Assembly: GCA_030827125.1 (NCBI GenBank)
Contig: JAURFD010000009.1
Coordinates: 48,759 to 112,758, forward strand
Length of the DNA: 64,000 nt
Origin: Candidatus Nanopelagicales bacterium
Lineage (GTDB): Bacteria > Actinomycetota > Actinomycetes > S36-B12
Direction of reading: 5' to 3'
The notes below the pieces were generated by a model. That model was not told where the DNA came from, did not search any database, and worked only from the letters and a program-made list of their open reading frames with translations. Position numbers and translations under genes: made by a program. Below are positions 45,529-54,509 of this stretch, piece after piece (the stretch's first letter is position 1; each line of letters opens with the position of its first letter).

Positions 45529-46455
45529 ATGAGTGAGCATCGCGCGGGGCTGGCCTGCTTCGTCGGACGACCGAACGCGGGGAAATCCACGCTCACCAAC
45601 GCCATCGTCGGGACCAAGGTGGCCATCACGTCGAGTCGGCCGCAGACCACTCGGCACGTCATCCGCGGAATCCTTACCCGCCCTGACGCGCAATTGGTGA
45701 TCCTCGATACCCCCGGACTGCACAAGCCCAAGACGCTGCTGGGGGAGCGGCTCAACGACCTTGTTCGCGAGGCCTGGTCGTCGGTGGACGTGGCAGCGCT
45801 GTGCCTGTCTGCTGATGCCAAGGTCGGCCCGGGCGATGCCTACATCGCCGGGGAATTGGCGCGTGCTCGACGCGGGGGCGCACGTGCGACCTTCGCCGTC
45901 ATCACCAAGACCGATGTGGTGAGCCCTGCGCAGGTGGCTGAACGGCTGGTCGAGGCTGCCGAGTTGGGTGCCAAGGTGGGGCTGGAGTGGGCTGAAGTGG
46001 TACCGGTCTCCGCGGTGGATGGCGCCAATGTCGGGGTGCTCACCGACCTGCTCATCGGGTTGCTGCCGGCTGGCCCGGCCCTCTATCCCGATGGAGAGGT
46101 CACGGACGAGCCCGAGGAGACCCTCGTCGCGGAGTTGATCCGGGAGGCGGCCCTTGAAGGGGTGACCGATGAGGTGCCCCACTCCCTGGCCGTGGTGGTC
46201 GAGGAAATGTCCCTGCGTGAGGATCGGCCAGACGAGAGGCCACTTCTCGACATCTATGCCAACGTCTTTGTCGAGCGCGACTCTCAGAAGGCCATTGTCA
46301 TCGGGAAAGGTGGCGCCCGGCTCAAGCAGGTGGGCACCAAGGCCCGACGCGGGATCGAGGCCCTCGTAGGAGTCCCTGTCTACCTGGACCTGCGCGTCAA
46401 GGTGGCGAAGGATTGGCAACGCGACCCCAAGCAGTTGCGCCGCCTCGGCTTCTAA
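45529..46455 (+). CDS. era: GTPase Era
   Basis: Binds the 3' end of 16S rRNA in 30S assembly. 308 aa: G1 GRPNAGKST, G2/G3 ITSSRPQTT and DTPGLHKP, G4 TKTD, then a KH domain with IVIGKGGARLKQVGTKAR. GAGACT ends 7 bases before ATG 45529, so it may be leaderless. It is followed by recO and uppS, a standard order. Confidence 0.96.
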   Translation: MSEHRAGLACFVGRPNAGKSTLTNAIVGTKVAITSSRPQTTRHVIRGILTRPDAQLVILDTPGLHKPKTLLGERLNDLVREAWSSVDVAALCLSADAKVGPGDAYIAGELARARRGGARATFAVITKTDVVSPAQVAERLVEAAELGAKVGLEWAEVVPVSAVDGANVGVLTDLLIGLLPAGPALYPDGEVTDEPEETLVAELIREAALEGVTDEVPHSLAVVVEEMSLREDRPDERPLLDIYANVFVERDSQKAIVIGKGGARLKQVGTKARRGIEALVGVPVYLDLRVKVAKDWQRDPKQLRRLGF

Positions 46456-46473
46456 GCCTGCGAGGATGGGCCG

Positions 46474-47208
46474 GTGCCCACGTACCGCGACGAGGCGATC
46501 GTCCTGCGCACCCAGCGATTGGGTGAGGCGGACAGGATTGTCAGCCTGCTCACGCGGTCACACGGGCGCGTCCGCAGCGTGGCCAAAGGGGTACGTCGAA
46601 CCGGCAGCCGTTTTGGCGCCCGCCTCGAACCTTTCTCGCATATCGACGTGCAGCTCTACGAGGGCCGGTCGCTGGACACCGTGACGCAGGTGGAATCCCT
46701 CGCGAGCCACGGCGCGCACCTGGCGGAGGACTACCCACGGTGGACATCGGGAAGCGCGATGCTCGAGGCTGCCGAGCGACTGACCCCCGTCGAGAAGGAG
46801 CCGGCGACGCAGCAGTTCCTACTACTGGTAGGTGGGCTGCGAACCCTGGTGTCGGGAACCCATGATGCCTCGCTCGTCCTCGACGCGTTCCTCCTGCGCT
46901 CGCTCGCAATCGCCGGCTGGTCACCCTCCTTCGATGACTGCGCGCGATGTGGCCGCCCCGGCCCGCACCGAGCCTTCTCGATTTCCAGCGGTGGTGCGCT
47001 GTGCCCGGAGTGTCGAGGATCGGGCTCGACGACGCCGCAGCCGCAGACCCTGGAGCTCATGGGGGCACTGCTCTCGGGAGACTGGGCGGTCGCCGACGCC
47101 AGCGATGTGCGCTTCCGGCGCGAGTCCAACGGCCTCACCGCGGCGCTGGTCACGTGGCACCTCGAGCGCGGACTGCGTTCGCTGCCTCTCGTCGAGCGCA
47201 CGCCGTAG
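46474..47208 (+). CDS. recO: DNA repair protein RecO
   Basis: Loads RecA with RecR and anneals SSB-coated strands. 244 aa: N-terminal OB fold (YRDEAIVLRTQRLGEADRIVSLLTR, FSHIDVQLYEGRSLDTVTQ), helical middle and a Cys4 zinc motif (CARCGRPGPH … CPEC). The GTG start lacks an RBS; GAGGAT ends 6 bases upstream. Confidence 0.94.
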   Translation: MPTYRDEAIVLRTQRLGEADRIVSLLTRSHGRVRSVAKGVRRTGSRFGARLEPFSHIDVQLYEGRSLDTVTQVESLASHGAHLAEDYPRWTSGSAMLEAAERLTPVEKEPATQQFLLLVGGLRTLVSGTHDASLVLDAFLLRSLAIAGWSPSFDDCARCGRPGPHRAFSISSGGALCPECRGSGSTTPQPQTLELMGALLSGDWAVADASDVRFRRESNGLTAALVTWHLERGLRSLPLVERTP

Positions 47209-47262
47209 CGCCACATCGTCCAATCCATGAGGGGGACGCGGCGGGGATGACAGGATGGGGCC

Positions 47263-48042
47263 GTGCCGATCGCTCCGACGCCCCACCCCTCCGGGGCGAC
47301 CCCACCGGCCATCCCCGCCGACCTCGTGCCACGTCATGTGGCGGTAGTGATGGACGGCAACGGCCGGTGGGCCAAGGACCGCGGACTCCCGCGCACGGCT
47401 GGTCATGAAGCGGGCGAGTTTGCCCTGCTCGATGTCGTGCATGGGGCTATCGAGATCGGCGTGACCTGGCTCTCGGCGTACGCCTTCTCGACGGAGAATT
47501 GGAAACGCTCACCGGACGAGGTGCGCTTCCTCATGGGCTTCAACCGCGATGTCGTGCATCGGCGCCGCGACGAGATGAACGACCTGGGTGTCCGCGTGCG
47601 CTGGGCCGGCCGCCCCAAGCGGCTGTGGAAGAGCGTCATCAGCGAGTTGCAGATCGCCGAAGAGATGACGCGGACCAACGACGTCCTCAACCTCACGATG
47701 TGTGTGAACTATGGTGGACGAGCCGAACTCGCCGATGCCATGGCCTCGATTGCTCGCGGTGTTGCGGCAGGCCTGATCGACCCGGGCAAGGTCGACGAGC
47801 GCATGATTCACCGGCACCTCTACCTCCCCGACATGCCCGACGTCGACCTCTTCGTGCGCTCCTCGGGTGAGCAACGCACGAGCAACTTCCTGCTGTGGGA
47901 GTCGGCATACGCCGAGATGGTGTTCGACGATGCACTGTGGCCAGACTTCGATCGCCGCAATCTGTGGCGTGCCTGCGAAACGTACGCACGTCGCGATCGT
48001 CGCTATGGTGGCGCGCAGCCGAATCCCGTGGCCGAGTCGTGA
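47263..48042 (+). CDS. uppS: isoprenyl transferase (undecaprenyl diphosphate synthase type)
   Basis: Cis-prenyltransferase making the lipid carrier for peptidoglycan. 259 aa with [11 protein letters not shown] (catalytic Asp31), [12 protein letters not shown] and the C-terminal [19 protein letters not shown] 47263 has no Shine-Dalgarno; CAGGAT ends 6 bases before it. Actinobacteria often have two such enzymes with different chain lengths, so the exact product is open. The stop overlaps the permease gene. Confidence 0.94.
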   Translation: MPIAPTPHPSGATPPAIPADLVPRHVAVVMDGNGRWAKDRGLPRTAGHEAGEFALLDVVHGAIEIGVTWLSAYAFSTENWKRSPDEVRFLMGFNRDVVHRRRDEMNDLGVRVRWAGRPKRLWKSVISELQIAEEMTRTNDVLNLTMCVNYGGRAELADAMASIARGVAAGLIDPGKVDERMIHRHLYLPDMPDVDLFVRSSGEQRTSNFLLWESAYAEMVFDDALWPDFDRRNLWRACETYARRDRRYGGAQPNPVAES

Positions 48043-49019
48043 GTGAGGCGCCAACCGAGCAGGCGCGCTACCGCCCCGGCAGCCTGGAAATTCTTGCGGT
48101 GGGTCTCGTCCTACTCGTCATCGGTCAGCGCTGGATCGTCGGAATCTTCGACGACCCGGCACTGCAGACAGGCGCCACCATCTTCGTCTCCATCATCGTC
48201 CAGGCGCTGCCTTTCCTTGTATTGGGCGTGGTCCTCTCGGGGGCGATTGCGGCCTTCGTGCCCGCGTCGTTCTGGCGACGCGCGCTGCCGAAGAACCCTG
48301 CCTTGGCCGTCCCCGTCGCCAGTTGCGCGGGGGTGGTGCTGCCCGGCTGCGAGTGCGCGTCGGTGCCGGTGACCAATGGGCTCATCGCCCGGGGTGTGAC
48401 GCCGGCGGCCGCCCTCGCCTTCCTGCTCTCCGCGCCGGCCATCAACCCGGTCGTTCTCGCCTCGACCTTCGTAGCCTTCCCCGGCGAGCCAATGATGGTG
48501 GTTGCGCGCTTCATCGCCTCGCTCGCCACGGCGATGATCATGGGTTGGCTCTGGCTGCGCTTCGGCAAAGCCGACTGGTTGCGCATCGGTCCGCGCGACC
48601 ACCTGGTGGGGAGCAACTCCTGGCACACCTTCCGGCTGACGGCGACCCATGACTTCCTGCACGCCGGCGGTTTCCTCGTTATCGGCGGTCTCACCGCGGC
48701 CGCGCTCAACGTGATCGTGCCGCAGAACTGGATGGATTCCGTCGCTGCGCAGCCGCTGCTCTCGGTGTTGGCGATGGCGCTGTTGGCCGTCGTCCTCAGC
48801 ATCTGCTCCGAGGCCGATGCGTTCGTCGCCGCGAGCCTGAGTGAGTTCTCCCTCACCTCGAAGCTGGCGTTCCTCGTTGTCGGGCCAATGGTGGACATCA
48901 AGTTGGTGTCCTTGCAGGTGGGGACCTTCGGGCGTCGCTTCGCTGCGCGATTCGCACCCGCCACCTTTGTCTTCGCCGTGCTCATGAGCGTGCTGGTGGG
49001 GTGGTGGTTGCTCACATGA
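48039..49019 (+). CDS. permease of the COG0701 (ArsP/DUF318) family
   Basis: 326 aa from GTG 48039, overlapping uppS (GTGA); the longer frame was rejected. Eight or so helices. The motif [18 protein letters not shown] carries the paired Cys typical of the family, and a second half has [13 protein letters not shown]. Related proteins export organoarsenicals or pair with TIGR03943 proteins, as here. The substrate is unknown; a metal or metalloid is likely given the Cys motif and the His-rich partner. Confidence 0.88.
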   Translation: MSEAPTEQARYRPGSLEILAVGLVLLVIGQRWIVGIFDDPALQTGATIFVSIIVQALPFLVLGVVLSGAIAAFVPASFWRRALPKNPALAVPVASCAGVVLPGCECASVPVTNGLIARGVTPAAALAFLLSAPAINPVVLASTFVAFPGEPMMVVARFIASLATAMIMGWLWLRFGKADWLRIGPRDHLVGSNSWHTFRLTATHDFLHAGGFLVIGGLTAAALNVIVPQNWMDSVAAQPLLSVLAMALLAVVLSICSEADAFVAASLSEFSLTSKLAFLVVGPMVDIKLVSLQVGTFGRRFAARFAPATFVFAVLMSVLVGWWLLT

Positions 49020-49750
49020 GACGTGAAGTGCAAGCCATCGTGCTCATCCTCATCGGGGGAGCCATCCTGCGGATCTCCATCGGTGATGCCTACCTCAACT
49101 ACGTCAAGGCCAACATGCGGATCTGGCTGATCTTGTCCGGGGCGTTGCTCGTTGTGCTCGGTGGCATGGCGCTGATCGACGTGCTGCGCAAGGGGCGGCG
49201 TAGTGATGAAGCGACGCCTCACGACGAGCCGCACGAGCACGACGACGGCCACGGGCACGGCCACGGGGGTCCGCGCTCAGCGTGGCTCCTCCTCCTACCC
49301 GTCCTCGCGATCTTCCTCATCGCTCCGCCACCTCTGGGCGCGTATGCGGCGGCTCGGGATACGACCAACGGCGTCCAGCCGCGCGAGGCGAAGGCCCCGC
49401 CCCTGCCCGAGGGGGATCCGGTACCGATCTCCGTGTCGAGCTACGTCAGTCGCGCTGTGTGGGATGACGGCGCTTCGCTCGAAGACCGCAACGTGCAGAT
49501 GACCGGCTTCGCGACACCCAACTCCGAAGGCGGCTGGTGGCTCACCCGGCTCGCGATCTCGTGCTGCGCGGCCGATGCGATCGCCTACAAGATCCAGCCA
49601 CTCGAGGTGTCCGACCTCCCGGCCGATACCTGGGTGACCGTTACCGGCCACTGGGTGCCCGGTGGCGGCACAAAGTCGGACACGGCAATTCCCCTGCTTG
49701 TCGTTGACTCGCTCGAACAGGTAGCGCAGCCGGAGAATCCTTACGAATAG
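49016..49750 (+). CDS. TIGR03943-family membrane protein with His-rich linker
   Basis: 244 aa from ATG 49016, overlapping the permease stop. Two helices near the N-terminus, a His/Asp-rich loop (HDEPHEHDDGHGHGHGG), a third helix (WLLLLPVLAIFLIAPP), then a soluble domain with SCCAADA and an OB-like VTVTGHW. TIGR03943 proteins pair with COG0701 permeases. The His and Cys content suggests metal handling, and the zinc operon lies 1.7 kb further on, but no Zur box was seen here. Its last 10 bases overlap the convergent DUF222 gene. Confidence 0.85.
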   Translation: MRREVQAIVLILIGGAILRISIGDAYLNYVKANMRIWLILSGALLVVLGGMALIDVLRKGRRSDEATPHDEPHEHDDGHGHGHGGPRSAWLLLLPVLAIFLIAPPPLGAYAAARDTTNGVQPREAKAPPLPEGDPVPISVSSYVSRAVWDDGASLEDRNVQMTGFATPNSEGGWWLTRLAISCCAADAIAYKIQPLEVSDLPADTWVTVTGHWVPGGGTKSDTAIPLLVVDSLEQVAQPENPYE

Positions 49751-51138
49751 TTCGATCTCGCCGGTGGGCTGCTCGACCACGTGCGTCCGTCGGGTCCGGT
49801 TCCGGTGACTTCGTGGTTGGGCTCGCCTTTGAGGTGCCAGCCGGCTTCGTGAACGAGGTGGTGGTGGTGCCAGCACAAGCCGATGAGGTTGTCGCTTCGG
49901 GTGGGGCCGCCGCGGGAGTAGTAAATGAGGTGGTGGACCTCATCGATCCGGGCCCGGCAGCCGGCGAACCGGCAGTGCCGGTCCCGTCGTACGACGAGTG
50001 CGCGCATGGCCGGTGGGATGACCCGGCTGGCGGTCCCGAACGCAACCAACTGTCCGTCGGTGTCGATGAGCAGGGGTCGGAGGGTGGCGTCGCAGGCAAG
50101 GCGTCGGGCGGTGTCGGAGGTGATCGGCTGGTGCGGGACGCCGAAGCGGTCGAGCCACCCGCAGTCCACGCCGGCCTCGCCGGGTGCAGCGGTCAACGTC
50201 TCGACGCTCACCGTGACGTTGATGGTGGGCCGGGTCCCGGCGACGGAGGCGAGACCACCGTCGGCCGGAGTGGCGGCACCGGCCAGGGTGAGGATTCGGT
50301 GCAGGGCTTCGATGTTGCGGGCCCCGGTCAGTCGGTGGTCGATCGGGTCCAGTTCAGGGGGTTGGATGGGGGTGCCGAACACGTCGATCTCCCACGTGGC
50401 CCGATCCGCCGGATCGGGGTCTGAGGTGGGGCCGTCCTTGGCAGCGTCGGCGTCATTGTCTTGGGCGACGGTCCGGCGGGCCGCCTCTAACGAGGCGATG
50501 AGGAGTTGTCCGACGTCGGCGGGGAGCATTCCGTCGACCCGCACCGCGCCATCGAGCAACGTGGAGGCGCGCAGGTAGTAGTCCCGTTCCTTGGCCTTCG
50601 TGTCCTCCTGGGCGGCGATGGGGTCCAGCCGGTGGCACATTGCGGTCAACGACCGGGCGAATGCGGCCGGTTCCCGCTCGGCCGCCAGGGTCACGATCTG
50701 CGGCTGCGCGAGCTTCAGGTGGCCCTGCAGGCGGGGGAATGCTCGGGCTACCTCCCCGAGAACGGTCACGTGCTTGACCGAGATCTCGCCGCGGCGTAGT
50801 GCCGCACCCATCTGGTCGAACACGGCGCATTCGCCTGCGGTGGTGAATACTCGCCGCGCAGAGCCGAACCCGTCCTGGGTGCGGCCCCGGACCCATCCGG
50901 TGGCATCGCGGGCCCCGTCCGCGGCCCAGGCGCCCGAGTGGACGAACCGGTGACCCACCGCGGCGAGCGCACCGTCGACCTGCCGGCGTACCTGCAGCAG
51001 GTCCAGCAGCGCATCCCCGAGTTGAGCCTCACTCAGCTCCGAGGCGTCCAGTTCGGCGAGTGCGTTGGTGGCTGCGCGCAGCACCGCGACCGACTCGGCC
51101 AACACCACATCGGCGTTCAGGACCTCGGCAACGGACAT
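49741..51138 (-). CDS. DUF222/13E12-type protein with HNH endonuclease domain
   Basis: 465 aa. DUF222 region (about residues 20-320), then a C-terminal HNH motif (RDRHCRFAGC…IDEVHHLIYYSRGG…NLIGLCWHHHHLVHEAGW). ATG 51138 fits the family; an in-frame ATG at 51234 would add a Cys-rich stretch unlike it. These genes are multicopy and variable in actinobacteria (REP13E12 in M. tuberculosis) and behave like selfish or mobile elements. The stop lies 10 bases inside the convergent TIGR03943 gene. An SOS-type promoter lies about 200 bases upstream. Confidence 0.88.
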   Translation of the reverse strand: MSVAEVLNADVVLAESVAVLRAATNALAELDASELSEAQLGDALLDLLQVRRQVDGALAAVGHRFVHSGAWAADGARDATGWVRGRTQDGFGSARRVFTTAGECAVFDQMGAALRRGEISVKHVTVLGEVARAFPRLQGHLKLAQPQIVTLAAEREPAAFARSLTAMCHRLDPIAAQEDTKAKERDYYLRASTLLDGAVRVDGMLPADVGQLLIASLEAARRTVAQDNDADAAKDGPTSDPDPADRATWEIDVFGTPIQPPELDPIDHRLTGARNIEALHRILTLAGAATPADGGLASVAGTRPTINVTVSVETLTAAPGEAGVDCGWLDRFGVPHQPITSDTARRLACDATLRPLLIDTDGQLVAFGTASRVIPPAMRALVVRRDRHCRFAGCRARIDEVHHLIYYSRGGPTRSDNLIGLCWHHHHLVHEAGWHLKGEPNHEVTGTGPDGRTWSSSPPARSNYS

Positions 51139-51306
51139 CAGGGGCACCCCACAGCACAGGAGGAAACAGGAAAGGGGATCGGGTGAGTGACCCGCGGCCG
51201 CTGCGCCATCTTCCGCGGCCCGCCAACAACACATCTATCAATAGACCTGGACCACCCACGCTCTCAACAGGCAGGTGATCCGCCACTACTCGCGGGAGTC
51301 CGAACC

Positions 51307-51327
51307 GGTCCGGGCTTGCACCGGACC
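51307..51327 (-). promoter_or_regulatory. hairpin in the leader of the DUF222/HNH gene
   Basis: GGTCCGG and CCGGACC pair across a 7-base loop, about 20-40 bases into the predicted transcript. It might affect mRNA stability or attenuation. The rest of the leader (51139-51306) holds nothing I can name. Confidence 0.35.
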
Positions 51328-51338
51328 ACACTCACTGT

Positions 51339-51354
51339 TCGAACACATGTACGA
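51339..51354 (-). promoter_or_regulatory. LexA-type SOS box of the DUF222/HNH gene
   Basis: TCGAACACATGTACGA matches the actinobacterial LexA site TCGAAC-N4-GTTCGA with one mismatch. It directly follows the -10 hexamer on the minus strand, covering the likely transcription start, which is a repressing position. Confidence 0.78.
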
Positions 51355-51382
51355 TTCTATGTGAGGGGTCCGACATCGTCAA
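51354..51382 (-). promoter_or_regulatory. strong sigma-70-type promoter of the DUF222/HNH gene
   Basis: On the minus strand TTGACG (51382-51377), exactly 17 bases, then TAGAAT (51359-51354). This is the best -35/-10 pair seen in the window. It transcribes toward the DUF222 gene with a leader of about 200 bases. It lies in the 318-base gap after zur. Confidence 0.75.
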
Positions 51383-51456
51383 CCCCAAAACCCCAGCAAC
51401 ACCAACGTTTTTTTCACAAGCTCTCCCGAGCCACTCCCGAACCTGTGGACGATTCC

Positions 51457-51849
51457 TCAGGCGCAGTCAGGGCAGACGCCGAACACCTCGACCGTGTGTG
51501 CGACATCGGTGAATCCATGTTGAGCGGCGACTTCCTCGGCCCATGACTCGACGGCCGGCGCTTCCACTTCGATGGTGGCGCGGCAACGGCGGCACACCAG
51601 ATGGTGATGGTGATGCTCGCTGCAGCTGCGGTAGACCGACTCGCCATCGTCCCGAACGATCACGTCAACCACGTCGTCGTCGACCATGGTTTGGAGCGCG
51701 CGATAGACGGTGGTGAGGCCGACGCGATCGCCCTGCTGTCGCAATACGTCGTGGATCTCCTGCGCGGAGAGGAACTCGTTCGCCGCACCCAAGGCGGCCG
51801 ACACGGCGGTGCGCTGCCGAGTCTGGCGACGTGGTGCTTGCTCAGGCAT
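51457..51849 (-). CDS. zur: zinc uptake regulator Zur (Fur family)
   Basis: 130 aa. N-terminal winged helix (QTRQRTAVSAAL…GLTTVYRALQ), then the dimer domain with HHHHH (79-83), CxxC at C86/C89 and CxxC at C126/C129. ATG 51849 has AGGAG 7 bases upstream, while ATG 51855 is too close to it. It overlaps the znuB end by 8 bases, so it is co-transcribed with the zinc transporter it should repress. A Zur rather than iron-Fur role follows from this operon and the znuA operator. Confidence 0.92.
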   Translation of the reverse strand: MPEQAPRRQTRQRTAVSAALGAANEFLSAQEIHDVLRQQGDRVGLTTVYRALQTMVDDDVVDVIVRDDGESVYRSCSEHHHHHLVCRRCRATIEVEAPAVESWAEEVAAQHGFTDVAHTVEVFGVCPDCA

Positions 51850-52702
51850 GGTCATGCTCCTGCACCGGCTTCTCGGCGTGCGGATGGCGATGGCGGCGTC
51901 GCCGGAGCGGGATGGCGATGAGAGCGGCCACCACGAAGGCGGCGAGCGAGAGCAGCACGATCGATGGGCCGGGTGGCACGTCGAGTTGGAAGGACGTCAC
52001 GAGGCCGGCGACGGAACATGCGAGTCCCACGACGACAGCTCCGATTGCCGTCCCGCGGAAGGATCCGGCGATCTGCTGTGCGGCGGCGACCGGGACGATC
52101 ATGATCGCGCTGACGAGCAACAGTCCGACGGTCCGCATCCCGATGACTACGGTGACGGCCGCAAGGACGGTGAGGAGTACGCCGAGCCGCGTTGTGCGGA
52201 TGCCTTGGACGTGTGCCACGTCCGGGTCGAGCGTCATCGCGAACATCTCGCGACCGAAGATTACGAGGATGATGACGACAACGATGCTCGCGCCGACGAG
52301 CCATGCGATGTCCTCGACGGCCACGGTGGACAGGGAGCCGAAGAGGTATTGGTTGAGTGCGCTGCTCGCCTTGCCCGACGCCAGTGCCGTCAGCATTACG
52401 CCGCCCGCGATGCCGCCGTAGAAGACGAGGGCGAGCGCGAGGTCACCCGCGGTGCGACTGCGTGACCGAATGACCTCGAGCACGAGCGCTCCGAGTGCCG
52501 CGACCACCAGGGCGGTAGGAACCGGTGCGGACCCGACGAGGAAAGCCAGCCCCACGCCGGTCAGGGCGACGTGTCCCATGCCGTCACCGAGGAGTGCGAG
52601 GCGTCGCTGCACCAGGAAGATGCCGATGAGGGGCGCAATGACGCCGATGAGCGCTGCCGCGATGAGCGCGCGTTGCATGAAGTCGTACGTGAGCAGGTTC
52701 AT
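51842..52702 (-). CDS. znuB: zinc ABC transporter permease ZnuB
   Basis: 286 aa membrane permease of the ABC-3 family with about eight helices. The family strings LLGDGMGHVALTGVGLAFL and LLTVLAAVTVVIGMRTVGLLLVSAIMIVPVAAAQQIA are recognisable in part. The ATG overlaps the znuC stop by 4 bases. The C-terminus ends with HPHAEKPVQEHDHA, a His-rich tail possibly binding zinc on the cytoplasmic side. Confidence 0.94.
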   Translation of the reverse strand: MNLLTYDFMQRALIAAALIGVIAPLIGIFLVQRRLALLGDGMGHVALTGVGLAFLVGSAPVPTALVVAALGALVLEVIRSRSRTAGDLALALVFYGGIAGGVMLTALASGKASSALNQYLFGSLSTVAVEDIAWLVGASIVVVIILVIFGREMFAMTLDPDVAHVQGIRTTRLGVLLTVLAAVTVVIGMRTVGLLLVSAIMIVPVAAAQQIAGSFRGTAIGAVVVGLACSVAGLVTSFQLDVPPGPSIVLLSLAAFVVAALIAIPLRRRRHRHPHAEKPVQEHDHA

Positions 52703-53487
52703 GCGGTGTTCCCCGGATCGAGCAGTCCCGGTTCCTTGCCGCGGGCGATGACTTCCTCACTGTGATGCCAGTGCCGCTCGGTGAGATGCTCGGGCACCGG
52801 CGGCGGTCCGTCGTACAGGACATGGGATCCCACGCCGGTGCGCGAGCCAAGCACGACGATGCGGGAGGCCAGCGCGGAGAACGCGCCGAGCTCATGGGTC
52901 ACGAGCAGGACGGTGCGTCCGGCTTGCTGAAGGTGGCGGAAGGTCTCGGTGATGCGTTCTTGACTCTCCGCGTCCACGCCCGCGGTGGGTTCGTCGAGGA
53001 TGTAAATATCGGCATCCTTTGCGAGTGCGGCGGCGATCATGACGCGACGCTGCTGGCCCCCGGACAGCGAATCGAAGCGGTCCTTGCGGCGGTTCGAAAG
53101 TCCCACGAGGTCAAGCGCGTTAGTGACAGCCAGTCGATCTCCACGCCGTGGAAGTCGCCGCCTAGGGGAGATGAGGCTGGCTCCCACTACTTCGTGGACG
53201 GACACGGGCACGGCCCCAGCGGAGTGCAAACGTTGCGGCACGTAGGCGAGGCGCGACCAGTCGCGGAACCGGGGGAGGTCGGTCCCGTAGATCCGCACAG
53301 CGCCACCTGTCAGTGGAATCAGCCCGAGCATCGCCCGCATCAGCGTGGTCTTGCCTGAGCCGTTCACGCCCAGGATGGCCGTGAAGTCACCCGGATAGAT
53401 GTCCACGCTGATGTTCGACAGGACGCAGGATGCGTCGAAGTCGACGCTGACGTCGTCGCAGCAGATGGCGGGAGTGGTCGCGTCCAT
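52699..53487 (-). CDS. znuC: zinc ABC transporter ATPase ZnuC
   Basis: 262 aa. Walker A GVNGSGKTT, ABC signature LSGGQQRR, Walker B DIYILDEPTAGVD and switch His (LLVTHELGA). It starts 9 bases after the znuA stop. It energises ZnuB for periplasm-to-cytosol zinc import. Confidence 0.95.
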   Translation of the reverse strand: MDATTPAICCDDVSVDFDASCVLSNISVDIYPGDFTAILGVNGSGKTTLMRAMLGLIPLTGGAVRIYGTDLPRFRDWSRLAYVPQRLHSAGAVPVSVHEVVGASLISPRRRLPRRGDRLAVTNALDLVGLSNRRKDRFDSLSGGQQRRVMIAAALAKDADIYILDEPTAGVDAESQERITETFRHLQQAGRTVLLVTHELGAFSALASRIVVLGSRTGVGSHVLYDGPPPVPEHLTERHWHHSEEVIARGKEPGLLDPGNTA

Positions 53488-53496
53488 CGCGGAAGC

Positions 53497-54453
53497 CTAG
53501 GCGCACCCTTGACCGGACTGGATCGCAGCCAAGTTTGCGAGCATCAAGGACACGTAGTCCTGTGTCGAACCCTCGGCCAGGCCCTCGATGGGATCGAGGA
53601 CAGCGGTCGTCGCTCCGGTCTCAGCCGCGATGGTGTTCGCCACCTTGGGATCGACGAGCGTCTCGTAGTAGATCGTGGTGACGCCGTTGGCGCGCACGAA
53701 GTCAGCGATCTCGGCCAGGCGCGCGGGGGAGGGCTCTGTCTCCGGGCTGATGCCGGCGATTCCCACCTGTGCGAAGTCGTATTGGGCGGCGAGGTAGGCG
53801 AATGCTTCGTGGCTGACGACGAGGTCGCGACTTCGGCACGTGGCGGTTCCCGTCAACCACTCATCATTCAGTGCTGTCATCGCGACGTCGAGATCGCTGC
53901 TGCCTGCGGTGACGGCACCCTGCAACGACGGGTCGAGGGTTGCAAGTCGATCGCGAATCTCAGCACCGATGATGGACATGTTGAGGGGGTTGAGCCACAC
54001 GTGTGGGTCGCCGGCCAGTGCATCGTGGCCGTCGTCGCCGTGATCGTCTTCCTGCTCGTCGCTGTGCTCCTCGGCGGGAAGCAGGGGGATCTGCTCGGTG
54101 ACATCGAGTGCGTGGTCCGCGGCCACCTGGTCGATGGCATCGTCGAGGGCGGGCTGGAAGCCGGGCACGTAGAGCACCAGGTCCGCCTCGGCGATCTGGG
54201 CCACCTGCGCAGGGCTGAGCTCGAGATCGTGCGGTTCAGCGCCCGGTGGCGTGAGATCAATGACGTCGACGTTGTCCCCGCCGACCTGAATGGCGGCGTA
54301 GGCGAGGGGATAGAAGGCCGCGACGACGGTGGTGCGTCCCTCAGCGCTGGCACCGCTGTCAGGAGAACTGCCGCCGCAGGCGGAGAGGCCGAGGGCGGCG
54401 ACGCAGGCGAGCGTGGCTACGCGGGTGTGGGGAGGGATGGAAAAGCGCGGCAC
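53497..54453 (-). CDS. znuA: zinc-binding lipoprotein ZnuA
   Basis: 318 aa cluster A-I substrate-binding lipoprotein. Lipobox LSAC-GGS near residue 26; metal ligands expected at AEPHDLEL, DPHVWLNP and VVSHEAFAYL; a His/Asp/Glu loop (EEHSDEQEDDHGDDGHD, about 128-145) typical of zinc rather than manganese binders. The GTG start has no Shine-Dalgarno and lies about 6 bases after a -10-like CAGACT, so the mRNA is probably leaderless. Confidence 0.95.
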   Translation of the reverse strand: MPRFSIPPHTRVATLACVAALGLSACGGSSPDSGASAEGRTTVVAAFYPLAYAAIQVGGDNVDVIDLTPPGAEPHDLELSPAQVAQIAEADLVLYVPGFQPALDDAIDQVAADHALDVTEQIPLLPAEEHSDEQEDDHGDDGHDALAGDPHVWLNPLNMSIIGAEIRDRLATLDPSLQGAVTAGSSDLDVAMTALNDEWLTGTATCRSRDLVVSHEAFAYLAAQYDFAQVGIAGISPETEPSPARLAEIADFVRANGVTTIYYETLVDPKVANTIAAETGATTAVLDPIEGLAEGSTQDYVSLMLANLAAIQSGQGCA

Positions 54454-54459
54454 CAGGCC

Positions 54460-54488
54460 AGTCTGTTCTTAATGGAAATGATTGTCAA
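54460..54488 (-). promoter_or_regulatory. znuA promoter with Zur box
   Basis: On the minus strand TTGACA (54488-54483), 17 bases, then CAGACT, ending 6 bases before the znuA GTG. The Zur box TGACAATCATTTCCA (54487-54473) is a 7-1-7 inverted repeat close to the actinobacterial TGAnAATnATTnTCA form. It overlaps the -35 and spacer, so Zn-Zur would block RNA polymerase and control znuACB-zur. Confidence 0.78.
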
Positions 54489-54509
54489 TTTCTCTAGGAT
54501 GCTGGAGAG

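Noticed and set aside
45181-46419. 412-codon minus-strand frame over era
   Set aside because: Antisense shadow of era with no domain.
49741-51456. Insertion sequence around the DUF222/HNH gene
   Set aside because: No transposase, terminal inverted repeats or target duplication could be seen; the gene is mobile-like only by family.
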